Part shown: one piece after another, positions 1 through 6,404 of the stretch
Layout of the letters: each line of letters starts with the position of its first letter
Numbering within the stretch: the stretch's first letter is position 1
Source of the DNA: CAJBIL01 sp044359525
Lineage (GTDB): Bacteria > Pseudomonadota > Gammaproteobacteria > Burkholderiales > Rhodocyclaceae
Reading direction: 5' to 3'
Assembly (NCBI GenBank): GCA_044359525.1
Contig: JBIKLY010000114.1
Span: forward strand, 1-7,662
DNA length: 7,662 nucleotides
Translations under genes and position numbers: made by a program
Notes under the pieces: generated by a model
Told to the model about the DNA's origin: nothing
The model's database searches: none
Seen by the model: the letters and a program-made list of their open reading frames with translations, nothing else

Positions 1-1
1 C

Positions 2-646
2 AACGAAAATCTTTTCCACCTGTTCGACTTCAACCGCGCCTGGTCGGCACGGATGCAGGAAATTGATCCCGAGTTTTTTACCAAGCTGTCGCATCTTCAA
101 TCGCCGGAATACCTGTGGATCGGCTGTTCAGACTCGCGCGTACCTGCCAACCAGATCGTCGGCCTGCTGCCCGGTGAGGTCTTCGTTCACCGCAATGTGG
201 CCAACGTCGTGGTGCACAGTGATCTCAACTGCCTGTCGGTTATCCAGTTTGCCGTTGAAGCGCTCAAGGTCAAGCACATCATGGTCGTCGGCCATTATGG
301 CTGCGGTGGCGTCAAGGCAGCGCTGGAGCGGCAGCGCGTCGGGCTGGTCGATATCTGGCTGCGCCATGTACGCGACGTGCATGATAAACATCTCGCGGCG
401 GTAGAGGCATTACCGCTGGAAGCGCAGCACGACCGGCTGTGCGAACTCAATGTGCTCGAACAGGTGGCCAACGTCTGCCATACCTTTGTCGTTCAGGACG
501 CCTGGGCACGCGGTCAACCGGTCACTGTGCATGGCTGGATTTACGGCCTGAAGGACGGCTTGATGCGCGATCTCGGCTTCACCGTGCACCGTCCGGAAGA
601 TTTCGCGCCCCGCTACAACGCGGCGCTGGAGGCGCTTGGTCGCTGA
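2..646 (+). CDS. can: Beta-class carbonic anhydrase (5' end just off the window)
   Basis: Zinc enzyme interconverting CO2 and bicarbonate in the cytoplasm. The frame is open from base 2 (reads NENLFHLFDFNRAWSARM), and this stretch aligns with the N-terminus of E. coli Can, so the ATG at base 53 is internal and only the start codon and perhaps a residue or two are missing; 214 residues are visible against about 220 in Can. Counting from base 2, the zinc ligands fall at Cys42 and Asp44 (CSDSR), His98 and Cys101 (GHYGCGG), the same numbers as in E. coli Can. Trp39, Arg64 and Tyr181, which as I recall form the non-catalytic bicarbonate pocket of type II enzymes such as H. influenzae HICA, are also present, suggesting allosteric bicarbonate control. 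The thiolase gene begins 35 bases after the stop, so cotranscription is plausible. The product could supply bicarbonate to the carboxylase encoded downstream; that link is inference. Confidence 0.95.
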   Translation, partial: NENLFHLFDFNRAWSARMQEIDPEFFTKLSHLQSPEYLWIGCSDSRVPANQIVGLLPGEVFVHRNVANVVVHSDLNCLSVIQFAVEALKVKHIMVVGHYGCGGVKAALERQRVGLVDIWLRHVRDVHDKHLAAVEALPLEAQHDRLCELNVLEQVANVCHTFVVQDAWARGQPVTVHGWIYGLKDGLMRDLGFTVHRPEDFAPRYNAALEALGR

Positions 647-668
647 GCGTCAATTGATTTGAATTGAA

Positions 669-674
669 AGAGGA
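669..674 (+). promoter_or_regulatory. Ribosome binding site of the thiolase gene
   Basis: AGAGGA lies seven bases before the ATG at 682 and decides the start. The in-frame TTG at 664 has no such motif in front of it and would add six residues not seen in the family. Confidence 0.75.
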
Positions 675-681
675 TAGCTTC

Positions 682-1863
682 ATGAACGATCCGGTCGTTA
701 TTGTTTCCGCCGTACGCACGCCGATGGGCGGCTTCCAGGGCGATTTCAACAGCATGACTGCGCCGCAGCTTGGCGCCGTGGCGATCAAGGCTGCCGTCGA
801 ACGCGCCGGGATCAAGCCCGAACTGGTCGAGGAAGTTGTTTTCGGCAACGTGCTGCAGGCCGGTGTCGGTCAGGCACCGGCACGCCAGGCGGCGATTGGC
901 GGCGGTCTGCCGCTGTCGGCCGGTTGTACAACGGTACACAAGGTTTGCGGTTCGGCGCTCAAGGCAGTGATGCTGGCGCACGACAGCATCCTCGCGGGCT
1001 CGTACGAGATCGGCATCGCCGGTGGCATGGAGTCGATGAGCAATGCCCCCTACCTGTTGCCCAAGGCACGCGGCGGCTATCGTCTCGGGCACGGCCAGAT
1101 GCTCGATCACATGTTCTTCGACGGGCTTGAAGATGCGTATCAGAAGGGCCGCCTGATGGGCACCTTCGCCGAAGAGTGCGCCGAGAGCTACGGCTTCACG
1201 CGCGCCCAGCAGGATGAGTTCGCGATCCTATCGACAACGCGTGCGCAGAAGGCCATCGCCGATGGATCATTTGCCTGGGAAGTCGCGCCGGTAACCGTTG
1301 CCGGTCGCAAGGGCGATGTGCTGATCAGCAACGACGAGCAGCCGCCGAAAGCGCAGATCGACAAGATCGGCAGCCTGAAAGCTGCGTTCAAGAAGGATGG
1401 CACGGTGACTGCCGCCAACTCGTCGTCCATTTCCGATGGCGCCGCCGCGTTGGTGCTGATGCGCGCCTCGAAGGCTGCGGCGTTAGGCCTCAAGCCGATT
1501 GCAAAAATCGTCGCGCACACAACGCACGCGCAGGCGCCGAACCTTTTTACCACGGCGCCGGTTTTTGCCATGCAGAAGCTGTTCGCGAAGACCGGCTGGA
1601 GCGCCGAGAGCGTCGATCTGTACGAAATCAACGAAGCCTTTGCCGTCATCACCATGGCCGCCATGCATGATCTCAAGCTGCCACACGACAAGGTCAACGT
1701 GCACGGCGGTGCCTGTGCGCTCGGTCACCCGATCGGCGCTTCCGGCGCGCGCATTCTGGTAACGCTGCTCGGCGCGTTGAAGAAATACAGCAAGCAGCGC
1801 GGTGTGGCCTCGCTGTGTATCGGCGGCGGCGAAGCGGTGGCGCTCGCTGTTGAAATGCTTTAA
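682..1863 (+). CDS. Acetyl-CoA acetyltransferase (thiolase)
   Basis: Thiolase catalysing reversible CoA-dependent cleavage of acetoacetyl-CoA (or a related 3-ketoacyl-CoA) into acetyl-CoA units. The 393-residue product has the full family length. Visible catalytic elements are the nucleophile Cys89 in HKVCGSALKAV (the same number as in the Zoogloea biosynthetic thiolase), NEAFA at 317-321, His349 in GHPIGASGAR, and the second cysteine Cys379 in CIGGG. The loop around 245-255 reads ANSSSISDGAAA, where many thiolases have a Gly in the NSSG/NASG motif; I recall this variant as common in proteobacterial acetyl-CoA acetyltransferases. In a leucine pathway it would finish acetoacetate use after activation to acetoacetyl-CoA. 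A role in fatty-acid or isoleucine breakdown, or in polyhydroxybutyrate synthesis (AtoB/PhaA types), cannot be separated by sequence alone. It is followed 11 bases after the stop by a long palindromic element. Confidence 0.93.
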   Translation: MNDPVVIVSAVRTPMGGFQGDFNSMTAPQLGAVAIKAAVERAGIKPELVEEVVFGNVLQAGVGQAPARQAAIGGGLPLSAGCTTVHKVCGSALKAVMLAHDSILAGSYEIGIAGGMESMSNAPYLLPKARGGYRLGHGQMLDHMFFDGLEDAYQKGRLMGTFAEECAESYGFTRAQQDEFAILSTTRAQKAIADGSFAWEVAPVTVAGRKGDVLISNDEQPPKAQIDKIGSLKAAFKKDGTVTAANSSSISDGAAALVLMRASKAAALGLKPIAKIVAHTTHAQAPNLFTTAPVFAMQKLFAKTGWSAESVDLYEINEAFAVITMAAMHDLKLPHDKVNVHGGACALGHPIGASGARILVTLLGALKKYSKQRGVASLCIGGGEAVALAVEML

Positions 1864-1874
1864 AAAACGAAGCG

Positions 1875-1972
1875 CTTTCAACACAGAGAGCACAGAGGCA
1901 CAGAGTACACAGAGAAAAGTCTTTTTGTTTCTCTCCGTGATCTCTGTGTCTCTGTGTACTCTGTGTCGAAAG
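1875..1972. repeat. Palindromic intergenic element 1 (CACAGAG subtype)
   Basis: Long imperfect inverted repeat occupying most of the gap between the thiolase and acyl-CoA dehydrogenase genes. The left arm carries CACAGAG four times, starting at 1882, 1891, 1899 and 1908 (steps of 9, 8, 9). The right arm is its mirror, with CTCTGTG copies and one variant (CTCCGTG) at the same steps. The outer ends are CTTTCA at 1875-1880 and CGAAAG at 1967-1972. The unpaired centre is A/T-rich, roughly 1915-1930. No thymine run follows the stem, so it is a poor fit to a Rho-independent terminator. It resembles the two elements at 5398-5488 and 6304-6392 in architecture, position and right-hand flank, but uses a different heptamer. 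Confidence 0.9.
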
Positions 1973-1982
1973 AGGTTTTAGT

Positions 1983-1988
1983 AAAGGA
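1983..1988 (+). promoter_or_regulatory. Ribosome binding site of the acyl-CoA dehydrogenase gene
   Basis: AAAGGA six bases before the ATG at 1995, about ten bases beyond the GAAAG end of palindromic element 1. It supports that ATG as the start. Confidence 0.7.
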
Positions 1989-1994
1989 ATTCAA

Positions 1995-3143
1995 ATGATC
2001 CTCACGCAGGAACAGGAAATGATTCGTGACTCGCTGCGCTCTTTTGCGCAGGAGCGTCTGGCGCCTTTTGCCGGCGAATGGGACCGCAAGCACACTTTTC
2101 CGGCTCAGGCGCTGCGCGAGCTTGGCGAGTTGGGTGCGCTCGGTATGGTGGTGCCCGACGAGTGGGGCGGTGCCGGCATGGACTACATGTCGCTGGTTTT
2201 GGTGCTTGAGGAAATTGCTGCCGGCGATGGTGCGACGTCGACCATTGTCAGCGTGCAGAACTCGCTGGCCTGCGGCATCACGATGAAATACGGCAACGAC
2301 GAGCAGAAGGAAACCTGGCTCAAGCCACTGGCGCGCGGCGAGAAGCTTGGCTGCTTCTGTTTGACCGAACCGCATACCGGTTCCGATGCGTCATCGATCA
2401 CGACACGCGCGGAACGTGAAAAAAGCGGCGATGGCGACCATTTCATCCTGAATGGCGTCAAGCAGTTCATCACCACCGGCAAATACGCGCAGGTCGCCAT
2501 CGTCTTCGCGGTGACCGACAAGGCGGCCGGCAAGAAGGGGATCTCCTGCTTCCTCGTGCCGACCGATACGCCCGGTTACATCGTTGCGCGGATCGAAGAA
2601 AAAATGGGGCAGCACGCTTCCGACACGGCGCAGATTCTTTTCGAGAACTGCCGTGTCCCGGCGTCGTGCCTGCTCGGCAAGGAAGGTGAAGGCCTCAAAA
2701 TTGCGTTGTCCAATCTCGAAGCCGGGCGTATCGGTATTGCTGCGCAGTCAGTCGGTATGGCGCGTTCCGCTTTTGAAGCGGCGGTGAAGTACGCGAAGGA
2801 ACGTGAGACCTTCGGCAAGCCGATCATCGAGCATCAGGCCGTCAGTTTCCGTCTCGCCGATATGGCCACGCAGATCGATGCGGCGCGGCTGATGGTCTGG
2901 CGCGCCGCTGCGTTCAAGGACGCCGGCAAGCCGTGCCTGAAAGAAGCGTCGATGGCTAAAATGTTCGCTTCCGAGATGGCCGAAAAAGTTTGTTCCGATG
3001 CCATCCAGATTCACGGTGGCTACGGTTACGTTAGCGATTTTCCGGTTGAGCGCATCTACCGTGACGTTCGCGTCTGCCAGATTTACGAAGGTGCGAACGA
3101 CATCCAGCGGCTGGTGATCGGCCGCGCGATTGCGGCCGAATAA
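1995..3143 (+). CDS. Acyl-CoA dehydrogenase, short-chain/branched-chain type
   Basis: FAD flavoenzyme that introduces the alpha,beta double bond into an acyl-CoA and passes electrons to electron-transfer flavoprotein. The 382 residues cover the whole family: N-terminal helical domain (about 5-115), beta domain with the flavin-binding signature CFCLTEPHTGSDASS at 120-134, and C-terminal helical domain with QIHGGYGYVSDFPVERIYRD at 338-357. The catalytic base is Glu365 in IYEGAND, the position used by short-chain, medium-chain and 2-methyl-branched-chain enzymes. Isovaleryl-CoA dehydrogenases instead place it in helix G; the matching residue here is Gly244 (NLEAGRIGIA). So despite the leucine-pathway setting this is probably not isovaleryl-CoA dehydrogenase; butyryl-, isobutyryl- or 2-methylbutyryl-CoA are better guesses. 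The gap to the next gene is 32 bases, compatible with one operon. Confidence 0.93.
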   Translation: MILTQEQEMIRDSLRSFAQERLAPFAGEWDRKHTFPAQALRELGELGALGMVVPDEWGGAGMDYMSLVLVLEEIAAGDGATSTIVSVQNSLACGITMKYGNDEQKETWLKPLARGEKLGCFCLTEPHTGSDASSITTRAEREKSGDGDHFILNGVKQFITTGKYAQVAIVFAVTDKAAGKKGISCFLVPTDTPGYIVARIEEKMGQHASDTAQILFENCRVPASCLLGKEGEGLKIALSNLEAGRIGIAAQSVGMARSAFEAAVKYAKERETFGKPIIEHQAVSFRLADMATQIDAARLMVWRAAAFKDAGKPCLKEASMAKMFASEMAEKVCSDAIQIHGGYGYVSDFPVERIYRDVRVCQIYEGANDIQRLVIGRAIAAE

Positions 3144-3175
3144 GTCAGCAAAAAACCGGAACAGGAAAACTGAAA

Positions 3176-3781
3176 ATGGACGACACGCTGGATTTTTACT
3201 TCGATTTCTCCTCGCCCTACGGCTATCTGGCGTCGGAAAAAATTGACGCGATTGCCGGAAAATTCGGGCGCAAGGTCCGCTGGCATCCGATCCTGCTCGG
3301 TGTCGTCTTCAAGGAGACGGGCGCCGTGCCGCTGACCCTGGCTGCGCCGCTCAAAAGCCGCTACTACCTGCATGATTTTTTACGTTCGGCTCGCTACATG
3401 GGCGTTCCCTACAGGCATCCGGCAAACTTTCCGGTTGCCACGCAACAGGCCGCGCGCGCTTACTATTGGCTGCATGCGCACGATTGCGCGATGGCCCGCG
3501 CGTTTGCCCATGCTGCGTATCGTGCTCTGTTCGCCGAGGGGCGTGACATTTCCAGCCCCGAGGTAGTGCTCGATCTGGCCGCCGCGCAGGGCGCCGAGCG
3601 CGACGCGTTGGCCGCTGCGCTGGCCAGCCCGGCGCTCAAGGAGCGGCTGAAAAGCGAATGCGAAGCGGCGATCGGCAAGGGCGTTTTCGGTTCGCCGTTC
3701 ATCATCGTCGACGGCGAGCCTTTCTTTGGCGCCGACCGCCTGCCGCAGCTCGAACAGTGGCTCGAAAGCGGGGGTTTCTGA
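3176..3781 (+). CDS. 2-hydroxychromene-2-carboxylate isomerase family protein (DsbA/GST-kappa-like)
   Basis: Thioredoxin-fold protein of the DsbA/kappa-glutathione-transferase group, 201 residues, no signal peptide, so cytoplasmic. The N-terminal strand FYFDFSSPYGYLAS (7-20) matches NahD of naphthalene catabolism; Ser13 aligns with the NahD active-site Ser11 that contacts glutathione (alignment from memory). A helical insertion spans about 45-165, and VFGSPFIIVDGEPFFGADRL (170-189) contains the cis-proline loop at Pro174 typical of the fold. There is no CXXC, so it is not a thiol oxidase. AGGA at 3163-3166 precedes the ATG. The stop TGA shares its last base with the ATG of liuB (TGATG), so the two genes are translationally coupled. 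No aromatic-degradation genes are nearby, so the naphthalene-type reaction is doubtful; a glutathione-dependent isomerase or transferase role linked to acyl-CoA catabolism is inference only. Confidence 0.85.
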   Translation: MDDTLDFYFDFSSPYGYLASEKIDAIAGKFGRKVRWHPILLGVVFKETGAVPLTLAAPLKSRYYLHDFLRSARYMGVPYRHPANFPVATQQAARAYYWLHAHDCAMARAFAHAAYRALFAEGRDISSPEVVLDLAAAQGAERDALAAALASPALKERLKSECEAAIGKGVFGSPFIIVDGEPFFGADRLPQLEQWLESGGF

Positions 3782-5388
3782 TGCCCGTCCTGACTACCCA
3801 GCTCAACCCACGCAGTGCCGATTTTCAGGGCAATGTTGAGGCGATGCGCAAGGTCGTCGCCGACCTGCGCCAGACGGTCGACAAGATTGTGCTTGGCGGC
3901 TCTGAAGCGGCGCGCCAGAAACACATTGCACGCGGCAAGTTGCTGCCGCGCGAACGGATCAATACGCTGATCGATCCGGGGTCACCGTTTCTCGAACTGT
4001 CGCAGCTAGCCGCCTACGGCATGTATGGCGGCGACGTGGCTGCGGCTTCGCTGATCACCGGCATCGGCCGCATCAACGGCGTCGAATGCATGATCGTTGC
4101 CAACGATGCGACGGTGAAGGGCGGCACCTACTATCCGCTGACCGTCAAGAAGCATCTGCGGGCGCAGGAAATCGCTGCCGAAAACCATCTGCCCTGCGTC
4201 TACCTGGTCGATTCGGGCGGCGCCTTCCTGCCGATGCAGGATGAGGTGTTTCCCGACAAGGAGCACTTCGGCCGCATTTTTTTCAACCAGGCCAATCTCT
4301 CGGCGCAGGGCATTCCGCAGATCGCCGCTGTAATGGGCTCGTGCACCGCTGGTGGCGCTTATATGCCGGCGATGTCCGACGAATCGATCATCGTCAAGAA
4401 TCAGGGAACCATTTTTCTCGGCGGCCCGCCGTTGGTCAAGGCGGCGACCGGCGAGGTGGTCAGCGCCGAAGACCTCGGTGGCGCCGACGTGCATACGCGC
4501 ATTTCCGGTGTTGTCGATCATCTCGCCGAGAACGACGCGCACGCGCTGGCCATCGCCCGGCGCATCGTCGGCAAGCTCAACTGGCAGAAGAAGCCGCCGG
4601 TCAGCCTCGTCGAACCGCGCGCGCCGCTCTATCCGGCCGACGAGCTGTACGGCGTGATTCCGACCGACAGCAAAAAGCCTTTCGACGTGCGAGAAATTAT
4701 CGCGCGCATCGTCGATGGTTCGGATTTTGACGAGTTCAAGGCGCGCTACGGGACGACGATCATCTGCGGCTTCGCGCACATCTGGGGCTATCCGGTCGGC
4801 ATCGTCGCCAACAACGGCATCCTCTTTTCGGAGTCCTCGCTGAAGGCCGCACATTTCATCGAGCTCTGCGCACAACGCGGCATCCCGCTGGTTTTCCTGC
4901 AGAACATCACCGGTTTCATGGTTGGCCGCAAGTACGAGAACGGCGGTATCGCGCGCGACGGCGCCAAGATGGTGACCGCCGTGGCTTGTGCGAAGGTGCC
5001 GAAGTTTACGGTGGTGATCGGTGGCTCCTTCGGCGCCGGCAACTACGGCATGTGCGGTCGCGCCTACGGCCCGCGTTTCCTGTGGATGTGGCCGAACGCG
5101 CGCATCTCGGTGATGGGCGGCGAGCAGGCCGCCGGCGTGCTGGCGACCGTCAAGCGCGACGGCATCGAAGCGGCGGGCAAGACCTGGAGCGCCGAGGAAG
5201 AGGCCGCTTTCAAGGCGCCGATCCGCGAGCAGTACGAAGCGCAGGGCCATCCCTATTACGCCAGCGCCCGCCTGTGGGACGATGGCGTGATCGATCCGGC
5301 GGACACGCGCCGTGTGCTCGGTCTGGGGCTGTCGGCGTCGATGAACGCGCCGGCGGTGGAAACGAAGTTCGGGATTTTCAGAATGTAG
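3781..5388 (+). CDS. liuB: Methylcrotonyl-CoA carboxylase, carboxyltransferase (beta) subunit
   Basis: Transfers carboxyl from carboxybiotin on the alpha subunit to 3-methylcrotonyl-CoA, giving 3-methylglutaconyl-CoA in leucine and isovalerate breakdown. The 535 residues equal the length I recall for Pseudomonas LiuB, and the N-terminus (MPVLTTQLNPRSADF) and the C-terminal FGIFRM are LiuB-like. The N-terminal carboxyltransferase half covers about 25-290, with SCTAGGAYMPAMSD at 187-200 forming an oxyanion-hole loop; the C-terminal half covers about 295-530, with GGSFGAGNYGMCGRAYGPRF at 414-433 as the second loop. The ATG at 3781 overlaps the preceding stop (TGATG) and is chosen over upstream in-frame ATGs because the extra 41 residues would be arginine-rich out-of-frame sequence of the preceding gene. 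Translational coupling probably sets its expression. Geranyl-CoA or propionyl-CoA carboxylase is a less likely reading, given the liuC and liuD neighbours. Confidence 0.95.
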   Translation: MPVLTTQLNPRSADFQGNVEAMRKVVADLRQTVDKIVLGGSEAARQKHIARGKLLPRERINTLIDPGSPFLELSQLAAYGMYGGDVAAASLITGIGRINGVECMIVANDATVKGGTYYPLTVKKHLRAQEIAAENHLPCVYLVDSGGAFLPMQDEVFPDKEHFGRIFFNQANLSAQGIPQIAAVMGSCTAGGAYMPAMSDESIIVKNQGTIFLGGPPLVKAATGEVVSAEDLGGADVHTRISGVVDHLAENDAHALAIARRIVGKLNWQKKPPVSLVEPRAPLYPADELYGVIPTDSKKPFDVREIIARIVDGSDFDEFKARYGTTIICGFAHIWGYPVGIVANNGILFSESSLKAAHFIELCAQRGIPLVFLQNITGFMVGRKYENGGIARDGAKMVTAVACAKVPKFTVVIGGSFGAGNYGMCGRAYGPRFLWMWPNARISVMGGEQAAGVLATVKRDGIEAAGKTWSAEEEAAFKAPIREQYEAQGHPYYASARLWDDGVIDPADTRRVLGLGLSASMNAPAVETKFGIFRM

Positions 5389-5397
5389 AAAAGGCGA

Positions 5398-5488
5398 ACC
5401 ACCAAGGCACCAAGAACACCAAGTTACACCAAGAAATACAAGAACGTTTTTCCTTGGTGGCTCTTGGTGTTCTTGGTGCCTTGGTGGT
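5398..5488. repeat. Palindromic intergenic element 2 (CACCAAG subtype)
   Basis: Inverted repeat filling most of the liuB-liuC gap. The outer arms, 5398-5423 and 5463-5488, are perfect reverse complements over 26 bases; after a three-base mismatch another CACCAAG pairs. The left arm carries CACCAAG at 5400, 5408, 5417 and 5427 (steps 8, 9, 10), and the right arm CTTGGTG at 5453, 5463, 5472 and 5480 (10, 9, 8), an exact mirror. The centre contains AGAAATACAA (5432-5441) and a short T run. GAAAGATTTT follows the right arm. It begins ten bases after the liuB stop and ends 28 bases before the liuC ATG. The RNA would form a very stable hairpin, but no thymine tract follows the stem. Confidence 0.95.
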
Positions 5489-5504
5489 GAAAGATTTTGG
5501 GTTT

Positions 5505-5510
5505 AGGAGA
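5505..5510 (+). promoter_or_regulatory. Ribosome binding site of liuC
   Basis: AGGAGA five bases before the ATG at 5516, a strong Shine-Dalgarno match that fixes the liuC start. Confidence 0.8.
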
Positions 5511-5515
5511 CGCTT

Positions 5516-6304
5516 ATGTATCAATCAATCATCACCGAAGTCGACGGCGCCGTCGGCATCCTCTCGTTGAACAAGCCTGAGCGGCATAACGCTTTCGACG
5601 AGGTGCTGATCGCTGAAATCACCGCCGGTCTGCGTGAGCTGGAGGCCGACCCGCGTGTGCGCGCCGTAGTGCTTTCCTCTACTGGCAAGAGTTTCTGCGC
5701 CGGGGCTGATCTCAACTGGATGAAGCGCGCTGCCGCTTATTCCCCAGAGGAAAATCTGCGTGATGCACACAAGCTCGCCGAGATGATGCGCACGCTCAAC
5801 GAGTTGTCCAAGCCGACGATCGCCCGGGTACAAGGGCCGGCCTACGGCGGCGGTGTCGGCCTGATCGCTGCCTGCGATATCGCGGTGGCGACTTACGACG
5901 CGCTGTTCGCGCTGACCGAGGTCAAGCTCGGCATCCTGCCGGCGGTGATCAGCCCTTACGTGCTGGCGGCCATCGGCGAACGCTATGGCCGTCGCTACAT
6001 GCTCAGCGCCGAACGCTTCTCGGCGGCGGAGGCTTATCGAATTGGCCTGCTGCATGAGATCGTTCCCGGCGATGAGCAGCTTGACGAAGCAATCGCCGAA
6101 ATTCTCGACAGCCTGCTGAAGAACGGCCCACGGGCGCAGGCCGAGTGCAAGGAGCTGATTCGGGTTGTCGCCGGAGCGCCTATTGACGCCGCCACCCGGG
6201 AAGAAACCGCCCAACGCATCACCCGCGTGCGGGCGAGTGCGGAAGGCAGGGAAGGGCTGACGGCTTTTTTAGAGAAGCGCAAGCCTTCGTGGATCAATAG
6301 CTAA
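5516..6304 (+). CDS. liuC: Methylglutaconyl-CoA hydratase (enoyl-CoA hydratase/isomerase family)
   Basis: Crotonase-fold enzyme expected to hydrate 3-methylglutaconyl-CoA to HMG-CoA, the step after the carboxylase encoded on both sides. The 262 residues match the family length. The acyl-CoA oxyanion-hole segments are SFCAGADLNWMK (59-70) and GPAYGGGVGLIAACDIA (107-123). Of the two glutamates used by rat mitochondrial enoyl-CoA hydratase (Glu144 and Glu164), the second is present as Glu135 (ALTEVKLGILPAVISPYV), but the first is Gly115 (GGGVGL). As I recall, other bacterial LiuC proteins share this loss and the PAVISP segment, so it supports LiuC rather than a generic fatty-acid hydratase. Placement between liuB and liuD is the classical liu order. 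The stop codon's last base is the first base of palindromic element 3. Confidence 0.9.
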   Translation: MYQSIITEVDGAVGILSLNKPERHNAFDEVLIAEITAGLRELEADPRVRAVVLSSTGKSFCAGADLNWMKRAAAYSPEENLRDAHKLAEMMRTLNELSKPTIARVQGPAYGGGVGLIAACDIAVATYDALFALTEVKLGILPAVISPYVLAAIGERYGRRYMLSAERFSAAEAYRIGLLHEIVPGDEQLDEAIAEILDSLLKNGPRAQAECKELIRVVAGAPIDAATREETAQRITRVRASAEGREGLTAFLEKRKPSWINS

Positions 6305-6392
6305 CCACCAAGACACCAAGGGCACAAAGTTTCACCAAGAAGTACAAATGCATTCTTTGGGTTTTCTTGGTGTCTCTTGGTGTCTTGGTGGT
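6304..6392. repeat. Palindromic intergenic element 3 (CACCAAG subtype)
   Basis: Inverted repeat filling nearly the whole liuC-liuD gap. The outer arms 6304-6320 and 6376-6392 are perfect reverse complements over 17 bases, and pairing continues imperfectly inward. The left arm has CACCAAG-type heptamers at 6306, 6314, 6323 (variant CACAAAG) and 6333, steps 8, 9, 10 exactly as in element 2. The right arm is more diverged, with CTTGGTG at 6366, 6376 and 6384 and a degenerate copy near 6355. The asymmetric centre AGAAGTACAA (6338-6347) matches AGAAATACAA in element 2, so both copies lie in the same orientation. It starts on the last base of the liuC stop codon and runs directly into the liuD ribosome binding site. 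Confidence 0.95.
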
Positions 6393-6398
6393 GAAAGG
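6393..6398 (+). promoter_or_regulatory. Ribosome binding site of liuD, abutting the palindrome
   Basis: GAAAGG six bases before the ATG at 6405. It is unusual in that it begins at the first base after the right arm of palindromic element 3 and uses the GAAAG flank shared by all three elements, so the element itself appears to supply the translation signal. Folding of the hairpin could affect ribosome access. Confidence 0.65.
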
Positions 6399-6404
6399 TT
6401 TTAA

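Noticed and set aside
664..684. TTG at 664 as the thiolase start
   Set aside because: The ATG at 682 has AGAGGA at proper spacing and gives the usual 393-residue length with Cys89; the TTG lies before that motif.
1875..1972. Palindromes as ordinary Rho-independent terminators
   Set aside because: Stems are far longer than usual, are not followed by a thymine run, and stand between co-directional genes of one pathway. Partial attenuation remains possible.
1864..1994. Palindrome 1 as a transposon end or miniature element with target duplications
   Set aside because: I see no convincing direct repeat flanking it and no transposase. A mobile origin is possible for the family but is not shown by this copy.
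3658..3780. Upstream in-frame start for liuB
   Set aside because: The extra 41 residues overlap the end of the preceding gene in another frame and are arginine-rich; the ATG at 3781 gives the known LiuB N-terminus.
4006..5250. Long open frame of 414 codons on the minus strand opposite liuB
   Set aside because: It is antisense to a full-length, well-conserved carboxyltransferase, is rich in Arg/His/Asp/Ala as expected from the reverse of GC-rich codons, and shows no recognisable domain.
5398..5491. Apparent peptide read through palindrome 2 (HQGTKNTKLHQ...LGVLGALVV)
   Set aside because: This is a translation of the heptamer repeats. Similar spurious peptides arise on the minus strand from elements 1 and 3. 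There is no ribosome binding site or independent coding signal.
5398..6392. CRISPR array or tandem repeat locus
   Set aside because: The heptamers are too short and their spacers are only 1-3 bases; the copies form mirrored arms rather than a direct repeat-spacer array, and no cas genes are present.
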